Below are positions 1 to 10,825 of a stretch of DNA of 64,000 bases, one piece after another; position 1 is the stretch's first letter; every line of letters starts with the position of its first letter. The notes below the pieces were generated by a model. That model was not told the DNA's origin, searched no databases, and worked only from the letters and a program-made list of their open reading frames with translations. The stretch spans positions 992,001 to 1,056,000 of the forward strand of contig NZ_PDIZ01000001.1 of assembly GCF_002563635.1 (NCBI RefSeq). Direction: 5' to 3'. The position numbers and the translations under genes are program-made. The DNA comes from Bacillus sp. es.036. GTDB taxonomy: Bacteria > Bacillota > Bacilli > Bacillales > Guptibacillaceae.

Positions 1-1
1 A

Positions 2-907
2 AAAGAAGAAGCAGTAAATGCACTAAATATTAAAGAAGATGGCATTTATGTAGACTGTACGCTTGGTGGCGGCGGTCATTCAAAAGCAATCCTGGATAAG
101 CTTACCACAGGACACCTCTATGCTTTTGATCAGGATCAGTGGGCAATCGATAATGCCAAAACAACACTCGCAGGGTATGAGGAAAAGCTCACGGTTATCG
201 AACGAAACTTTAGTTTTATTAAAGAAGCGTTAGCTGACCTCGGTGTTGAAGGCGTTGATGGGATTTTATTTGACCTTGGTGTTTCCTCTCCGCAGCTTGA
301 TAAAGGTGAGCGGGGGTTTAGTTATCAGCATGATGCACAGCTGGATATGAGGATGGATCAATCTTCCAGTTTATCAGCGTATGAAGTGGTGAATGAGTGG
401 GAGTATGAACGTCTCGTCTCGATTTTTTTCAAATTTGGTGAAGAAAAGTTTTCAAAACAAATCGCTCGCAAAATTGAAAAAGCAAGGGACTTAAAACCGA
501 TTGAAACCACATTTGAACTCGTTGATCTCATTAAAGATGCTATTCCTGCACCTGCGAGAAGGAAAGGGGGACATCCCGCTAAAAGAATTTTTCAAGCGAT
601 TCGTATAGCGGTAAATGATGAGCTGAAAGTATTTGAGCAGGCTCTAATTGACGGAATGTCCATTTTAAACCCAGGCGGACGGATGAGTGTCATCACATTC
701 CATTCTCTTGAAGATCGGATTTGCAAAACAACGATGAAAGAAGCGGCTTCAGGGCCAGAACTTCCACCGGGAATGCCGATTATCCCAGATGCATACCAGC
801 CTGATATGAAGCTTGTAACAAGAAAGCCAATTCTACCATCTGAAGAAGAGCAGGAAGCAAACAGACGTGCACGATCAGCGAAGCTTCGTGTGGCAGAGAA
901 AATGTAA
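2..907 (+). CDS. rsmH: 16S rRNA (cytosine-1402-N4)-methyltransferase RsmH, 5' end cut by window
   Basis: SAM-dependent enzyme that N4-methylates C1402 in the decoding centre of 16S rRNA. The frame is open from the window edge to the stop at 905-907, giving 301 residues; the family is about 310, so only some ten residues are missing. Visible motifs are the glycine-rich SAM loop LGGGGHS near the start, [19 protein letters not shown], and the C-terminal RARSAKLR. It is normally the gene after mraZ at the head of the dcw cluster, and ftsL follows after 35 bases, as in Bacillus subtilis. Any promoter and mraZ lie outside the window. Confidence 0.96.
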   Translation, partial: KEEAVNALNIKEDGIYVDCTLGGGGHSKAILDKLTTGHLYAFDQDQWAIDNAKTTLAGYEEKLTVIERNFSFIKEALADLGVEGVDGILFDLGVSSPQLDKGERGFSYQHDAQLDMRMDQSSSLSAYEVVNEWEYERLVSIFFKFGEEKFSKQIARKIEKARDLKPIETTFELVDLIKDAIPAPARRKGGHPAKRIFQAIRIAVNDELKVFEQALIDGMSILNPGGRMSVITFHSLEDRICKTTMKEAASGPELPPGMPIIPDAYQPDMKLVTRKPILPSEEEQEANRRARSAKLRVAEKM

Positions 908-942
908 AGATAAAAATAAAAGAAGGTGCAAGGGGGAAAATG

Positions 943-1311
943 ATGAGTAACCTGGCGTATAAGTATCAGCAGCAGCATCAAACGCAAAAACAAGTTGAAA
1001 CAAAAAAGCAAGCGGTTTATGTAGAACGTGGACGTATTACAAAAGGAGAGAAACTGCTCTGGACGATGCTTGTACTTACGTTTGTGGCCGCGTCAATCTT
1101 TATGGTTTCAAATTATGCTACGATTTATAATTTGAATACGGGTCTGCAGCAAGCAGAAGCAGATCAACGTGCTCAAGTGAAACAGAACGAAGAGCTTCAA
1201 GTGAAAGTAACTGAGCTAAGTGCACCCGGTCGAATTGTGAACATTGCCGAAGAAAAATTAGGCATGGAGCTAAATGATCAAAACGTAGAAGTGATCAACA
1301 AGGGATCATAA
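943..1311 (+). CDS. ftsL: cell division protein FtsL
   Basis: Small bitopic membrane protein of the divisome that partners with DivIC and DivIB and helps activate septal peptidoglycan synthesis. 122 residues: a basic cytoplasmic N-terminus, one membrane segment at about residues 36-56 (LLWTMLVLTFVAASIFMV), then a coiled-coil-like extracytoplasmic region rich in Q, E and K. Two ATGs are adjacent at 940 and 943; the second is preferred because it lies 6 bases after AGGGGG (931-936) and gives MSNLAY, the N-terminus of the B. subtilis protein. It lies between rsmH and pbpB, the standard position. The sequence is poorly conserved in general, so context carries much of the call. Confidence 0.93.
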   Translation: MSNLAYKYQQQHQTQKQVETKKQAVYVERGRITKGEKLLWTMLVLTFVAASIFMVSNYATIYNLNTGLQQAEADQRAQVKQNEELQVKVTELSAPGRIVNIAEEKLGMELNDQNVEVINKGS

Positions 1312-1331
1312 TTTCGGAGGTTTGCACTGTC

Positions 1332-3536
1332 ATGAAAGAATCAAACAAGAACTCACATATTAATGTTGGAGCAGCGATTTTAATGTTACTATTTGTCCTG
1401 CTCTTTTTTGCTTTTATTGGAAGGTTTTTCTATATTGAATGGACGCAGGCGGTTTCGGGTTCCGATGGTGAAAAAGTGGACTTAATGGAACTAGGAAAAG
1501 ATAAGTGGACGCGAAGCAAGATTCTTGAAGCGGATCGCGGTACGATTTATGATCGCACAGGAGAAAACGCGCTTGCCACTGACATTCCTTCATTTACACT
1601 GCGAGCCATTTTAGATGAAAATTATGAAGATCATGTAAAAGATGTTTCGAAAACTGCGGCTGCTCTTGCGCCGATTCTAGAGATGGAGCAATCCGATGTT
1701 ACTGAAATTCTTTCTAGAGAAGAACTATTTCAGGTGGAGTTCGGAGCATCTGGAAAAAATTTAAGCCTTACTCAAAAAGAAGAAATTGAAAAACTCGACT
1801 TACCTGGAGTTGGCTTTATTCCAACGAAAACGCGCCTCTATCCTAATGAAGAGTTTGCTTCTCATCTTCTTGGGTTTACAAACGAAAATGAAAAAGGTGT
1901 CCAGGAAGGCTTGTTAGGTTTAGAAAAGGAATTAAATAAGTATCTTGTTCCGCAAGAAGGGAAAGAAACGTATCAAAGTGATCGGGAAGGGTTTAAACTT
2001 CCTTATGGAAATGAAAACATCACCCCTTCAAAAAGTGGGAATGACGTCTATTTAACGATTGACCAAAAAATACAGGTATTAATGGAAAACGCATTAAATG
2101 AAGCGCAGGAGAAATATAACCCAGAGCGAATGACGGCCATCGTTGCCGATCCGGATACGGGTAAGATATTAGCGATGGGAAATCGTCCAACGTTTGATCC
2201 CAATTTAAGAGATGTTTCGAATTATACAAATATGGCATTAACTGCGTTTGAACCAGGCTCTACAATGAAAGTCTTTACTGCTGCTGCAGCTATTGAAGAG
2301 GGCGTGTACAACGGAGATGAACTTTTTCAATCAGGACAATATTCTGTACCAGGTGGTCGGGTAAGTGATCATAACGGTGGAGAAGGTTGGGGCATGATTA
2401 GCTTTGATGAGGGAATTCGTCAATCCTCCAACGTAGCTGCATCCATTTTAGTAAAAGAAAAACTGGGTTATGACAAATACGAAGACTATTTAACGAAATT
2501 TGGATTAGATGCTAAAACGGGGATTGACCTTCCTGGAGAAGCTTCTTCAAGAATTACTTATAGTGGAGAGCTTGAACGGATAACGACTGGTTTCGGTCAA
2601 GGGTCTACCATTACACCGATTCAACAAGTTCAAGCGATTACTGCAATCGCAAACGGTGGAAAGATGATGCAACCTTATGTAATTGAGAAGATTGTTGATC
2701 CTGAATCAAATGAAGTGAAACTTAATCACGAGCCAAAAGTAGCGGGAGAGCCAATTTCGAAAGAAACAGCAACACAAACTCGCGATCTACTTCGCACGGT
2801 TGTGACAGATGGTACGGGAACACCATATAACATTGAAGGTTACGAGATTGCTGGGAAAACAGGTACAGCACAAATTTCTGAAGGGTCAAAAGGATATATG
2901 AGTGGATACGGAAACAACATCTTCTCATTTATTGGAATGGCCCCTGCAGATGATCCAGAATTAATTGTTTATGTAGCGGTTGATCGACCTGAACTCGAGT
3001 ATCCGGAACTAGGAAGTGACCCTGTTTCTCTCATCTTTAACACGGTTATGAAAAATAGCCTTCAATATTTGAATATCGATCCGATTGAGAAGGAAGATAA
3101 TACTTCTGAGGAAGCTGAAGAGACAGAATCCGGTCAAATATTAAAAGATGTAACGGGCATGAGTGTAAAAGAAGCTAAAAAGCAGCTTGTAGACAAGGGC
3201 TTATCTGTCATATCACTTGGCGAGGGAGAGGTTGTTGGTCAATCCCCTAGGCCGAGTACGAAAATTCTCAATGGTGAACGAGTTATTTTGCAAACGGAAG
3301 GTAACGCCACAATGCCTGATATAACAGGTTGGTCTCTTGCAGACGTAATGAAGCTCGTCGAGTTGGTTGAGTTAAAACCAAATGTGATGGGGTCAGGTTA
3401 TGTGGTGAAGCAAGGGATTGAAACAGGAAGTACGATCAAAAAAGATGACTATCTTGTAGCCGAATTAAAGACGCCTTCTTCTGAAACGGAAGAGGAAGAA
3501 GGGCCAGAAGAAGAACCAGAACCAATTACGGACTAG
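1332..3536 (+). CDS. pbpB: penicillin-binding protein 2B, septal transpeptidase with PASTA domains
   Basis: Class B penicillin-binding protein that crosslinks septal peptidoglycan with FtsW. 734 residues: a membrane anchor at about 15-37, a dimerisation domain, then a transpeptidase domain with the active-site motif STMK (Ser310, Lys313), SSN near 368, and KTG at 509-511. Two C-terminal PASTA repeats follow (about 600-715), then an acidic tail. The ATG at 1332 follows CGGAGG at 1315-1320. The next gene, spoVD, is a paralog with the same core, so the pair looks like an old tandem duplication, as in other Bacillus species. Probably co-transcribed with ftsL. Confidence 0.95.
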   Translation: MKESNKNSHINVGAAILMLLFVLLFFAFIGRFFYIEWTQAVSGSDGEKVDLMELGKDKWTRSKILEADRGTIYDRTGENALATDIPSFTLRAILDENYEDHVKDVSKTAAALAPILEMEQSDVTEILSREELFQVEFGASGKNLSLTQKEEIEKLDLPGVGFIPTKTRLYPNEEFASHLLGFTNENEKGVQEGLLGLEKELNKYLVPQEGKETYQSDREGFKLPYGNENITPSKSGNDVYLTIDQKIQVLMENALNEAQEKYNPERMTAIVADPDTGKILAMGNRPTFDPNLRDVSNYTNMALTAFEPGSTMKVFTAAAAIEEGVYNGDELFQSGQYSVPGGRVSDHNGGEGWGMISFDEGIRQSSNVAASILVKEKLGYDKYEDYLTKFGLDAKTGIDLPGEASSRITYSGELERITTGFGQGSTITPIQQVQAITAIANGGKMMQPYVIEKIVDPESNEVKLNHEPKVAGEPISKETATQTRDLLRTVVTDGTGTPYNIEGYEIAGKTGTAQISEGSKGYMSGYGNNIFSFIGMAPADDPELIVYVAVDRPELEYPELGSDPVSLIFNTVMKNSLQYLNIDPIEKEDNTSEEAEETESGQILKDVTGMSVKEAKKQLVDKGLSVISLGEGEVVGQSPRPSTKILNGERVILQTEGNATMPDITGWSLADVMKLVELVELKPNVMGSGYVVKQGIETGSTIKKDDYLVAELKTPSSETEEEEGPEEEPEPITD

Positions 3537-3560
3537 CAGGTCTATCCTTCCAACCGAACA

Positions 3561-3568
3561 CATATAGT
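3561..3568 (+). promoter_or_regulatory. candidate sigma-E -10 element upstream of spoVD
   Basis: In the 62-base gap between pbpB and spoVD, CATATAGT matches the sigma-E -10 consensus CATACAnT at seven of eight places. The region about 14 bases upstream (GTCTATC) is only a weak -35. B. subtilis spoVD is known to be transcribed by sigma-E, which makes this plausible; the assignment is inference. Confidence 0.35.
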
Positions 3569-3598
3569 GAAACGAGCATAATCAGGGAGGATGAGTTT

Positions 3599-5518
3599 AT
3601 GCGCGTTTCGAATGTCACTGTTCGAAGAAGACTTGTGATCGCACTTATTGTTGGGCTATTTGTTTTTGCTGTAGTTGTTGTAAGACTCGGTTATGTACAG
3701 CTTGTTATGGGGAGCTGGCTTAGTGAGAAAGCGAAGGATTCGTGGAGCCGAAACATCCCGTTTGAACCTAGTAGAGGAGAAATCCTGGATCGTAACGGTG
3801 TAGCTCTTGCCACAAACGTGAGTGCTCCGTCTGTTTTGATTGTTCCTAGACAGCTCCAAAATCCAGCTGCCACTGCCGAAGCTCTAGCGGCGTCCCTTAA
3901 TACTAGCAAGGAAAAAGTTTATGAAACTATCACTCAGAATGAATCGATGGTCTGGATTCGCCCTGAAGGTAAGAAAATGACGAACGAGAAAGCAAATGAG
4001 ATCCGAAAATTGAACCTATCTGGAGTTTATATTGCAGAAGATAACAAACGCCACTATCCAAATGGTGATTTTTTAGCTCATGTGCTTGGGTTTAGTGGCA
4101 TTGATAATCAAGGTTTAACAGGGATCGAGCTCTATTATGATGCTGAATTAAGTGGGGAAAAAGGACAGGTGGAATATTACGCTGATGCGAAAGGAAAGCG
4201 AATGCCTTCCCTAGCAGATGATTATACAGAACCTGTCGATGGGCTTGATCTTCGATTAACGATTGATTCCCAAATCCAGACGATTATGGAAAGAGAGTTA
4301 GATATCGCTGAAGCAACCTATCATCCAGATGGCGCAGCGGCCATCGCAATGGATCCAAATACAGGTGAGATTCTTGGAATGTCTTCAAGGCCAGATTTTA
4401 ACCCAGAAGAATTCCAGGAAGTATCTCCTGATGTTTGGAACCAGAATAAGCCTGTTTGGAGTACGTATGAACCGGGGTCAACCTTTAAGATCATTACTCT
4501 TGCTGCAGCACTTGAAGAGGGAGAGGTGGATCTTGAGGAAGATCATTTTCATGACCCAGGTAGCATTGAAGTGGCAGGAACAAAATTAAGATGCTGGAAA
4601 GCTGGAGGTCATGGAAGTCAGACGTTTTTGGAAGGCGTTCAAAATTCCTGTAACCCCGGTTTTGTCATTTTAGGAGAACGTCTTGGTAAAGAAAAGCTTT
4701 TTTCCTATATTGATAAATTTGGATTCGGTGACAAAACGGGCATTGATTTACAAGGAGAAGCGAGCGGAATTCTTTTTGATGTTGAAAACGTAGGGCCACT
4801 TGAACTTGCGACGACGGCATTTGGCCAGGGGGTCTCTGTCACGCCTATTCAGCAAGTAACGGCCGTTTCTGCAGCCGTGAATGGTGGAACACTTTATGAA
4901 CCATATATCGCCAAAGAATGGCTGGACCCAGAAACAGGGGCAGTTGTTAGCAAAAACACGCCACAAGCGAAGCGACAGGTAATCTCTGAGGAAACTTCCA
5001 AAGAAGTAAGGCACGCGCTTGAAACGGTTGTTGCCCTTGGAACTGGAAAGAACGCCTATGTGGACGGTTATCGCGTCGGAGGAAAAACAGGAACAGCTCA
5101 AAAGGCTAAAGACGGAGCTTATCTTAAAAATAATCATATCGTTTCCTTTATCGGTTTTGCTCCGGCTGATGATCCACAAATTGTCGTATACGTTGCGATC
5201 GATAATCCGAAAGATACCCTTCAATTTGGAGGGATTGTAGCGGCACCAATTGTAGGTAATATAATCCAGGATAGTTTGACGGTTATGGGTGTTGAAAAAA
5301 GGGAAGACCAAATTGAGAAAGAAACGACATGGCAGGATGAAGAGATGATTGAAATGCCGGATTTAGTGGGTATGTCATCAAAAGAGATTCGTGAAGCGAT
5401 GTATAATTTGAAAATTGATTCAAGTGGGGAAGGCGATATTGTTGTCGCTCAGGCCCCAGAACCTGGAGTGAAATTACCGGTTGGTTCAGAAATTCGGCTT
5501 TATATGGGTGACAAATAA
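3599..5518 (+). CDS. spoVD: sporulation-specific penicillin-binding protein SpoVD
   Basis: Class B transpeptidase needed for spore cortex peptidoglycan synthesis, working with the SEDS glycosyltransferase SpoVE in the outer forespore membrane. 639 residues: an N-terminal membrane anchor at about 12-32, a dimerisation domain with the R-GEILDRNG motif, and a transpeptidase domain with STFK (Ser294, Lys297), SCN near 350 and KTG at 496-498. A single C-terminal PASTA domain (about 583-637) separates it from PbpB, which has two. A terminator follows, separating pbpB-spoVD from the mur genes. The ATG at 3599 has GGGAGG upstream. spoVE lies downstream in the same cluster. Confidence 0.94.
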   Translation: MRVSNVTVRRRLVIALIVGLFVFAVVVVRLGYVQLVMGSWLSEKAKDSWSRNIPFEPSRGEILDRNGVALATNVSAPSVLIVPRQLQNPAATAEALAASLNTSKEKVYETITQNESMVWIRPEGKKMTNEKANEIRKLNLSGVYIAEDNKRHYPNGDFLAHVLGFSGIDNQGLTGIELYYDAELSGEKGQVEYYADAKGKRMPSLADDYTEPVDGLDLRLTIDSQIQTIMERELDIAEATYHPDGAAAIAMDPNTGEILGMSSRPDFNPEEFQEVSPDVWNQNKPVWSTYEPGSTFKIITLAAALEEGEVDLEEDHFHDPGSIEVAGTKLRCWKAGGHGSQTFLEGVQNSCNPGFVILGERLGKEKLFSYIDKFGFGDKTGIDLQGEASGILFDVENVGPLELATTAFGQGVSVTPIQQVTAVSAAVNGGTLYEPYIAKEWLDPETGAVVSKNTPQAKRQVISEETSKEVRHALETVVALGTGKNAYVDGYRVGGKTGTAQKAKDGAYLKNNHIVSFIGFAPADDPQIVVYVAIDNPKDTLQFGGIVAAPIVGNIIQDSLTVMGVEKREDQIEKETTWQDEEMIEMPDLVGMSSKEIREAMYNLKIDSSGEGDIVVAQAPEPGVKLPVGSEIRLYMGDK

Positions 5519-5545
5519 GCGACCGGTGAGTACAATAAGTAGTGA

Positions 5546-5578
5546 ACAAGCCAAGGCGTATGCTCTTGGCTTGTTTTC
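5546..5578 (+). terminator. rho-independent terminator after spoVD
   Basis: Perfect 10-bp inverted repeat: ACAAGCCAAG at 5546-5555 pairs with CTTGGCTTGT at 5565-5574, with a 9-base loop and a short T run. It would end or attenuate the rsmH-spoVD transcript before murE. Confidence 0.85.
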
Positions 5579-5615
5579 TGAAAATATGTCAGCAAACTAG
5601 AAAGGTTTGAAAGAA

Positions 5616-7079
5616 ATGAAATTAAACGATCTTCTTCATGCATTACTTACATATAAACAGGTAGGAAAAGGCGATCCAGAAATAAAAACGATTGAAAGTG
5701 ATAGTCGTGCCGTAACAGAGGGCAGTCTCTTCGTTTGCATTCCAGGTTATACAGTAGATGGGCATGATTTTGCAGAGCAGGCTGTTCAACAGGGAGCGGT
5801 TGCTCTTATATCAGAAAAAGAGATTCATGTTTCAGTACCCGTTATTCTCGTTCGTGATGCGCATCGCGCCTTAGCTGAACTTGCAAATCGTTTCTATCAA
5901 CATCCGACGAAGTCATTTTCATTAATTGGCATTACAGGAACCAATGGGAAGACAACCGTTTCTCATTTAATAGAACAGATACATAGAGATAAAAAGCAAA
6001 CAACAGGGTTAATCGGAACGATTAATATGAAAATAGCCGATGAAGAATTTGAAACGAAAAACACAACGCCAGAACCACTCTTGCTTCAAAAGCAATTTGC
6101 TAAAATGCGCGATCGTAATGTGCATACGGCCGTTATGGAGGTATCTTCTCATGCCTTAACACTAGGGCGCGTGAGAGGTTGTGATTATGATATTGCTGTG
6201 TTTACAAATTTGACGCAGGATCATCTTGATTACCATGGTACGATGGAAGAATACCGTCAAGCAAAAGGTCTTCTTTTTTCACAGTTAGGTAATACATATG
6301 ATACAGGGAGAAAAAAGGTAGCCGTCCTTAATGGAGATGATGACGCTGCACAGCAGTATGAACAAATGACATCTGCTCATATTTTGAGATATGGCATTGA
6401 TCGTCCCGCAGATATTAAGGCAGATCATATCTCTTTTTCTGCGAATGGGACAAGATTTCGCTTAAGTACCCCAGAAGAAAACCGTGACGTGAAATTGATG
6501 CTAACAGGCAAATTCAGCGTATACAACGCACTTGCAGCAATTGCGGCTTGTCTTGCAAATGGTTTAGATCTTGATCATATTTTGAACAGTCTTGAGAAAA
6601 TTGCAGGCGTGCCTGGACGTTTTGAACTTGTAGATGAGGGTCAAGGCTTCCCAGTGATCGTTGATTATGCTCACACTCCAGATAGTCTTGAAAATGTCTT
6701 GTTGACAGTAAAAGAAATGACCGAAGGAAACGTTTTTGCAGTGGTTGGTTGCGGGGGCGACCGTGATCGAACAAAACGACCACTCATGGCTAAGATTGCA
6801 ACCGAAATAGCGGATACAGCTGTACTAACATCAGACAATCCACGAAGTGAAGACCCAGAACGCATTTTAGATGATATGGTCGAAGGTGTGAAAGGTCACT
6901 ATGTGCGGATAACGGATCGGTCAGAAGCGATTCGACATGCGATTCAAAATGCTGTTAATGGAGATGTAGTCCTTATCGCAGGAAAAGGACATGAAACTTA
7001 TCAAATCGTTGGTGATCAAGTTCTTGATTTTGATGACCGAGAGATCGCACGTCAAGCAATAAAGGAGCGAAAAGGATGA
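5616..7079 (+). CDS. murE: UDP-MurNAc-L-Ala-D-Glu:meso-diaminopimelate ligase MurE
   Basis: Cytoplasmic ATP-dependent ligase adding the third stem residue to the peptidoglycan precursor. 487 residues in the three-domain Mur ligase layout. The P-loop GTNGKTT lies at about 109-115, and the substrate signature DNPR-SEDP begins near residue 407; this form marks meso-diaminopimelate rather than lysine specificity, so the wall is predicted to be A1-gamma type. A TTG lies in frame at 5607 but only one or two bases behind AAAGG; the ATG at 5616 has proper spacing and is preferred. It overlaps murF by four bases (ATGA), implying translational coupling. Confidence 0.95.
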   Translation: MKLNDLLHALLTYKQVGKGDPEIKTIESDSRAVTEGSLFVCIPGYTVDGHDFAEQAVQQGAVALISEKEIHVSVPVILVRDAHRALAELANRFYQHPTKSFSLIGITGTNGKTTVSHLIEQIHRDKKQTTGLIGTINMKIADEEFETKNTTPEPLLLQKQFAKMRDRNVHTAVMEVSSHALTLGRVRGCDYDIAVFTNLTQDHLDYHGTMEEYRQAKGLLFSQLGNTYDTGRKKVAVLNGDDDAAQQYEQMTSAHILRYGIDRPADIKADHISFSANGTRFRLSTPEENRDVKLMLTGKFSVYNALAAIAACLANGLDLDHILNSLEKIAGVPGRFELVDEGQGFPVIVDYAHTPDSLENVLLTVKEMTEGNVFAVVGCGGDRDRTKRPLMAKIATEIADTAVLTSDNPRSEDPERILDDMVEGVKGHYVRITDRSEAIRHAIQNAVNGDVVLIAGKGHETYQIVGDQVLDFDDREIARQAIKERKG

Positions 7080-8431
7080 AATTTTCATCGAAATTACTAA
7101 ACAAAATTAGTCAAGGACCAGTTGATCACGAACTGGTCTTTGAAGGTGTGGCAACCGATACGCGTAAGGATTGCACAAATAAACTATTCGTACCTATCGT
7201 TGGCGAAGTTTTCGATGGCCATCGTTTTATCGATGCTGCTATCGTTAATGGTGCTACCGGAACACTTTGGGATAAGAGCAAACCGTTTCCTATAGACCTT
7301 GTCGGGAAAATCAATGTCTACGAAGTGGATGATACGACAGTTGGATTCCAGGAATTAGCGAAACAGGTTCTAAAACAGCAAAAACCTTATGTGATTGGTG
7401 TTACAGGGAGTAACGGGAAAACGACCGTTAAAGATATGCTTGAGGCTGTTCTAAGTCCGAAATATAAAACATTTAAAACGCAAGGTAATTTAAATAATCA
7501 TTGGGGACTGCCAATGACCGTGCTTGCGATGCCTGATGACACAGACGTGTTGATTTTAGAGATGGGAATGAGCGGTCTCGGAGAAATCTCCCTTCTTACT
7601 CAAATCGCACAGCCTGATGTAGCGGTTATTACAAATATCGGAGAGTCACATTTACTTCAACTTGGTAGCCGCGAAAATATTGCTAAAGCAAAGATGGAAA
7701 TTGCTGAAGGACTTAAGTCTGAAGGTGTTCTCGTTATTGATGGCGATGAGCCACTCCTGACACCAGATCACAAAAATGTGATTTCATGTGGCTATGAAGA
7801 CAAAAACGACCTTCAAATTGATCGTATTCAAAAGAGAGAAAATGGCTATGTGTTTACATTGAAAAATCAAAAAGAGCCGTTCGAAATATCTTTGTTAGGT
7901 AAACATAATATTAAAAATGCTGTGTATAGCATCGCTTCAGCAAGAAAACTAGGGATGACAGATGATCAAATTCGCAAATCGTTATCTTCCTTAACGTTAA
8001 CTGGAATGAGGCTTGAAAAATTCCGGTCATCTACTGGTGCGTTAATTATTAACGATGCATATAACGCAAGTCCAACTTCAATGAAAGCAGCATTAGAAAC
8101 GCTCGCTGAGTTAGAAGGCTTTAATAAAAAAATTGCTATTCTTGGCGATATGTATGAACTTGGTGATCAGGAAGAATTTCTTCACCGGGACATTGCAACC
8201 GCGGTAAAACCGTCTATTACAGAAGTGATTACCGTTGGTGACAAAGCAAAGTGGATTTATGATGGGATGACGGAAAATGAAACGCAAGTATCTGCTGTTT
8301 CCTTTGACAACAAAGAAGATGCCGCATCATATTTATCGGGTCGACTTGATGAACAAACAGCTGTTTTATTAAAAGCATCAAGAGGGCTTGGACTCGAAAC
8401 CATACTACAGGCATTAGGGAAAGAATCATAA
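7076..8431 (+). CDS. murF: UDP-MurNAc-tripeptide:D-Ala-D-Ala ligase MurF
   Basis: Adds D-alanyl-D-alanine to UDP-MurNAc-tripeptide, the last cytoplasmic step of precursor assembly. 451 residues with the Mur ligase P-loop TGSNGKTT at about 110-117 and the family motif NDAYNASP near residue 325. The start overlaps the murE stop (ATGA) and has AAGGAG upstream within the end of murE. In B. subtilis murF is beside ddl, away from this cluster; here it sits between murE and mraY as in many other bacteria. No ddl is present in the window. Confidence 0.95.
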   Translation: MKFSSKLLNKISQGPVDHELVFEGVATDTRKDCTNKLFVPIVGEVFDGHRFIDAAIVNGATGTLWDKSKPFPIDLVGKINVYEVDDTTVGFQELAKQVLKQQKPYVIGVTGSNGKTTVKDMLEAVLSPKYKTFKTQGNLNNHWGLPMTVLAMPDDTDVLILEMGMSGLGEISLLTQIAQPDVAVITNIGESHLLQLGSRENIAKAKMEIAEGLKSEGVLVIDGDEPLLTPDHKNVISCGYEDKNDLQIDRIQKRENGYVFTLKNQKEPFEISLLGKHNIKNAVYSIASARKLGMTDDQIRKSLSSLTLTGMRLEKFRSSTGALIINDAYNASPTSMKAALETLAELEGFNKKIAILGDMYELGDQEEFLHRDIATAVKPSITEVITVGDKAKWIYDGMTENETQVSAVSFDNKEDAASYLSGRLDEQTAVLLKASRGLGLETILQALGKES

Positions 8432-8443
8432 GGAGGCAGTACA

Positions 8444-9418
8444 GTGATTGAACAATTATTAATTTTTAGTTTGCTAACATCATTTATAATAGCGGTGCTT
8501 GTATCACCGGTATTTATCCCTTATTTAAGAAGACTTAAATTTGGACAGAGTATTCGAGAAGAGGGACCAAAGTCACACCAAAAAAAATCTGGTACACCGA
8601 CAATGGGTGGCCTCATTATTATTCTTGCGATTATACTAGGCACAGTGATCATCGCACTAAAATATGACGAAATCTCCACTCAAATCTGGCTACTGTTGTT
8701 TGTGACAGTGGGATATGGTCTTATTGGGTTTTTAGATGATTTTATTAAAGTAGTGAAGAAACGTAACCTTGGTTTAACCTCAAAGCAGAAATTGCTAGGT
8801 CAAATGGTTATCGCTATCCTCGTTTACTTCGGTTTAAGAACCATTGGCTTTGATACGGCGATTCGCGTTCCTGGTACAGAAATTAGCTTTGATATTGGCA
8901 TTGGGTATGTTGTGTTACTGTTTGTTATGCTTGTTGGCGCATCGAATGCGGTTAACTTAACGGACGGATTAGACGGTCTTGTTGCAGGTACAGCAGCCAT
9001 AGCTTTCGGAGCTTTTGCCATCTTAGCAGCTTCGGTTTATATGTACGACGTAGCTATTTTCTCAGTAAGTGTCGTTGGTGCTGTTCTTGGATTTCTTGTT
9101 TTCAATGCACACCCAGCAAAAGTATTTATGGGTGATACCGGGTCACTTGCTCTTGGTGGCGCGCTTGCCGCTGTAGCCATTATGACCAAGCTTGAGCTTC
9201 TCCTAGTGATTATTGGTGGTGTCTTTGTCATTGAGACATTGTCAGTTATTATTCAGGTGGCATCATTTAAAACAACTGGGAAGCGTGTGTTTAAGATGAG
9301 TCCGCTCCATCACCACTACGAACTTTCTGGTTGGACGGAATGGCGCGTCGTCGCTACATTCTGGACTGTAGGTTTACTTTGTGCAGCATTTGGAATTTAT
9401 CTTGAGGTGTGGATGTAA
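8444..9418 (+). CDS. mraY: phospho-MurNAc-pentapeptide translocase MraY
   Basis: Integral membrane enzyme transferring phospho-MurNAc-pentapeptide from UDP to undecaprenyl phosphate, making lipid I. 324 residues with about ten membrane segments. Cytoplasmic loops carry the family motifs GTPTMGG, the aspartate pair in [18 protein letters not shown], and [11 protein letters not shown]; the C-terminus has the SPLHHHYE histidine motif. GTG start at 8444 with AGGAGG at 8431-8436. The stop overlaps the murD start (TAATG). Confidence 0.96.
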   Translation: MIEQLLIFSLLTSFIIAVLVSPVFIPYLRRLKFGQSIREEGPKSHQKKSGTPTMGGLIIILAIILGTVIIALKYDEISTQIWLLLFVTVGYGLIGFLDDFIKVVKKRNLGLTSKQKLLGQMVIAILVYFGLRTIGFDTAIRVPGTEISFDIGIGYVVLLFVMLVGASNAVNLTDGLDGLVAGTAAIAFGAFAILAASVYMYDVAIFSVSVVGAVLGFLVFNAHPAKVFMGDTGSLALGGALAAVAIMTKLELLLVIIGGVFVIETLSVIIQVASFKTTGKRVFKMSPLHHHYELSGWTEWRVVATFWTVGLLCAAFGIYLEVWM

Positions 9419-10758
9419 TGAAAAAAATAAATTATGAAAATAAATGTGTACTCGTATTAGGCATAGCGAAAAGTGGATTTGCAGCAGCAAAATTGCTTCG
9501 TTCGCTTGGCGCAACCGTTACAGTCAATGATCGCGAGCAAGTTGAGAATAATCCAAAAGCTATTGAACTTCAGGAATTGGGTTTTGAAGTGATAGGCGGG
9601 GGACACCCGCTCGAGCTACTTGACGGAATTGACTTAATTGTTAAAAATCCTGGGATTCCATATCAAAACCCGCTCCTTGTAGAAGCAGTAAAAAGAGATA
9701 TCCCAATCGTAACTGAAGTGGAAATTGCCGGAGAGATTTCTGAAGCGCCATTTATTGCGATTACTGGTTCAAACGGAAAAACAACAACGACGACTTTAAT
9801 TGGTCAACTATTAAATCAAACGCCGGCTAATCCGATCGTCGCTGGAAATATCGGCACGGTTGTTTGTGAAGTAGCAGCCGAAGCAACACCTGATCAAACG
9901 CTTGTAACGGAGCTATCAAGCTTTCAATTACAAGGTACGGTAAATTTCCATCCGCATATTTCGGTTCTTCTTAATCTTTATGAAGCGCATCTTGATTATC
10001 ATGGTACAAAAGACGCTTACGCAGCAGCGAAAGCACGTATGTTCCGAAATCAAACCAATGAGGATTTTGCCGTTTATAATGCAGATGATTCGCTAGTTTC
10101 TTCGTTTGCAGAAGCTTCAAAAGCTTCTCTTGTTCCATTTTCAGCTACTAAAATACTTGATGATGGTGTTTTTATTGAAGATAGTTGGATCGTCTTTAGA
10201 AAAGAAAAAGTGATCAAAATAGATGATCTATCCATGAAGCAGAACATTGAGAATACACTTGCCGCTATTGCTGTAGCGAAGTTATCCGGTGTGTCGAACG
10301 AAAAAATTCATCAAGAACTTACGAATTTTCACGGTGTGAAACATCGCCTTCAATTTGTTGGCGAAGTAAGTGGACGTAAATTCTTCAATGATTCAAAAGC
10401 AACGAATTCAATCGCTACAAAAAAAGCGTTAGATTCGTTTGAGAAGCCAGTAATCCTTCTCGCGGGTGGCCTGGATCGTGGAAATGACTTTGATGATTTA
10501 AATATCTATTTTAAAACAAAAGTAAAGCACTTGATTACGTTTGGGGAAACCGCCTCGAAATTGAAACAAACGGCTAACCAAGCAGGACTGAATTCTGTCA
10601 CAGTTGTCGATAATGTAGAAGAAGCTGTTTCAACAGCGTATCATCTATCCGGAACGGGAGATGTTATTCTTCTTTCACCAGCTTGCGCAAGCTGGGATCA
10701 GTTCAAAACGTTTGAAGAGCGAGGAGACATCTTTATTGAGGCAATGCATAGACTCTAA
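9418..10758 (+). CDS. murD: UDP-MurNAc-L-alanine:D-glutamate ligase MurD
   Basis: Cytoplasmic Mur ligase that adds D-glutamate to UDP-MurNAc-L-alanine. 446 residues. A Rossmann-like N-terminal domain opens with VLGIAKSGFA, the P-loop [11 protein letters not shown] is at about 116-126, and the HRLQFV and SKATNS motifs are in the C-terminal half. An in-frame GTG at 9409 is possible, but the ATG at 9418 is 8 bases behind GAGGTG (9404-9409) and overlaps the mraY stop by one base. MurC, the preceding ligase in the pathway, is not in this window. Confidence 0.95.
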   Translation: MKKINYENKCVLVLGIAKSGFAAAKLLRSLGATVTVNDREQVENNPKAIELQELGFEVIGGGHPLELLDGIDLIVKNPGIPYQNPLLVEAVKRDIPIVTEVEIAGEISEAPFIAITGSNGKTTTTTLIGQLLNQTPANPIVAGNIGTVVCEVAAEATPDQTLVTELSSFQLQGTVNFHPHISVLLNLYEAHLDYHGTKDAYAAAKARMFRNQTNEDFAVYNADDSLVSSFAEASKASLVPFSATKILDDGVFIEDSWIVFRKEKVIKIDDLSMKQNIENTLAAIAVAKLSGVSNEKIHQELTNFHGVKHRLQFVGEVSGRKFFNDSKATNSIATKKALDSFEKPVILLAGGLDRGNDFDDLNIYFKTKVKHLITFGETASKLKQTANQAGLNSVTVVDNVEEAVSTAYHLSGTGDVILLSPACASWDQFKTFEERGDIFIEAMHRL

Positions 10759-10825
10759 TGAGGGGTTGTCTTGCTTATCCGCGAAGTTCGGTTAGGTAAA
10801 ATCGACATAACGGAGTGTGGGTCCA

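Noticed and set aside
4748-5311. 187-codon minus-strand frame inside spoVD
   Set aside because: Antisense to the SpoVD transpeptidase domain; no recognisable motif and no start signal.
10759-10825. Sigma-E promoter for spoVE in the gap after murD
   Set aside because: CATAACGG near 10805 resembles a sigma-E -10 only in its first half, and no -35 occurs at the right distance.
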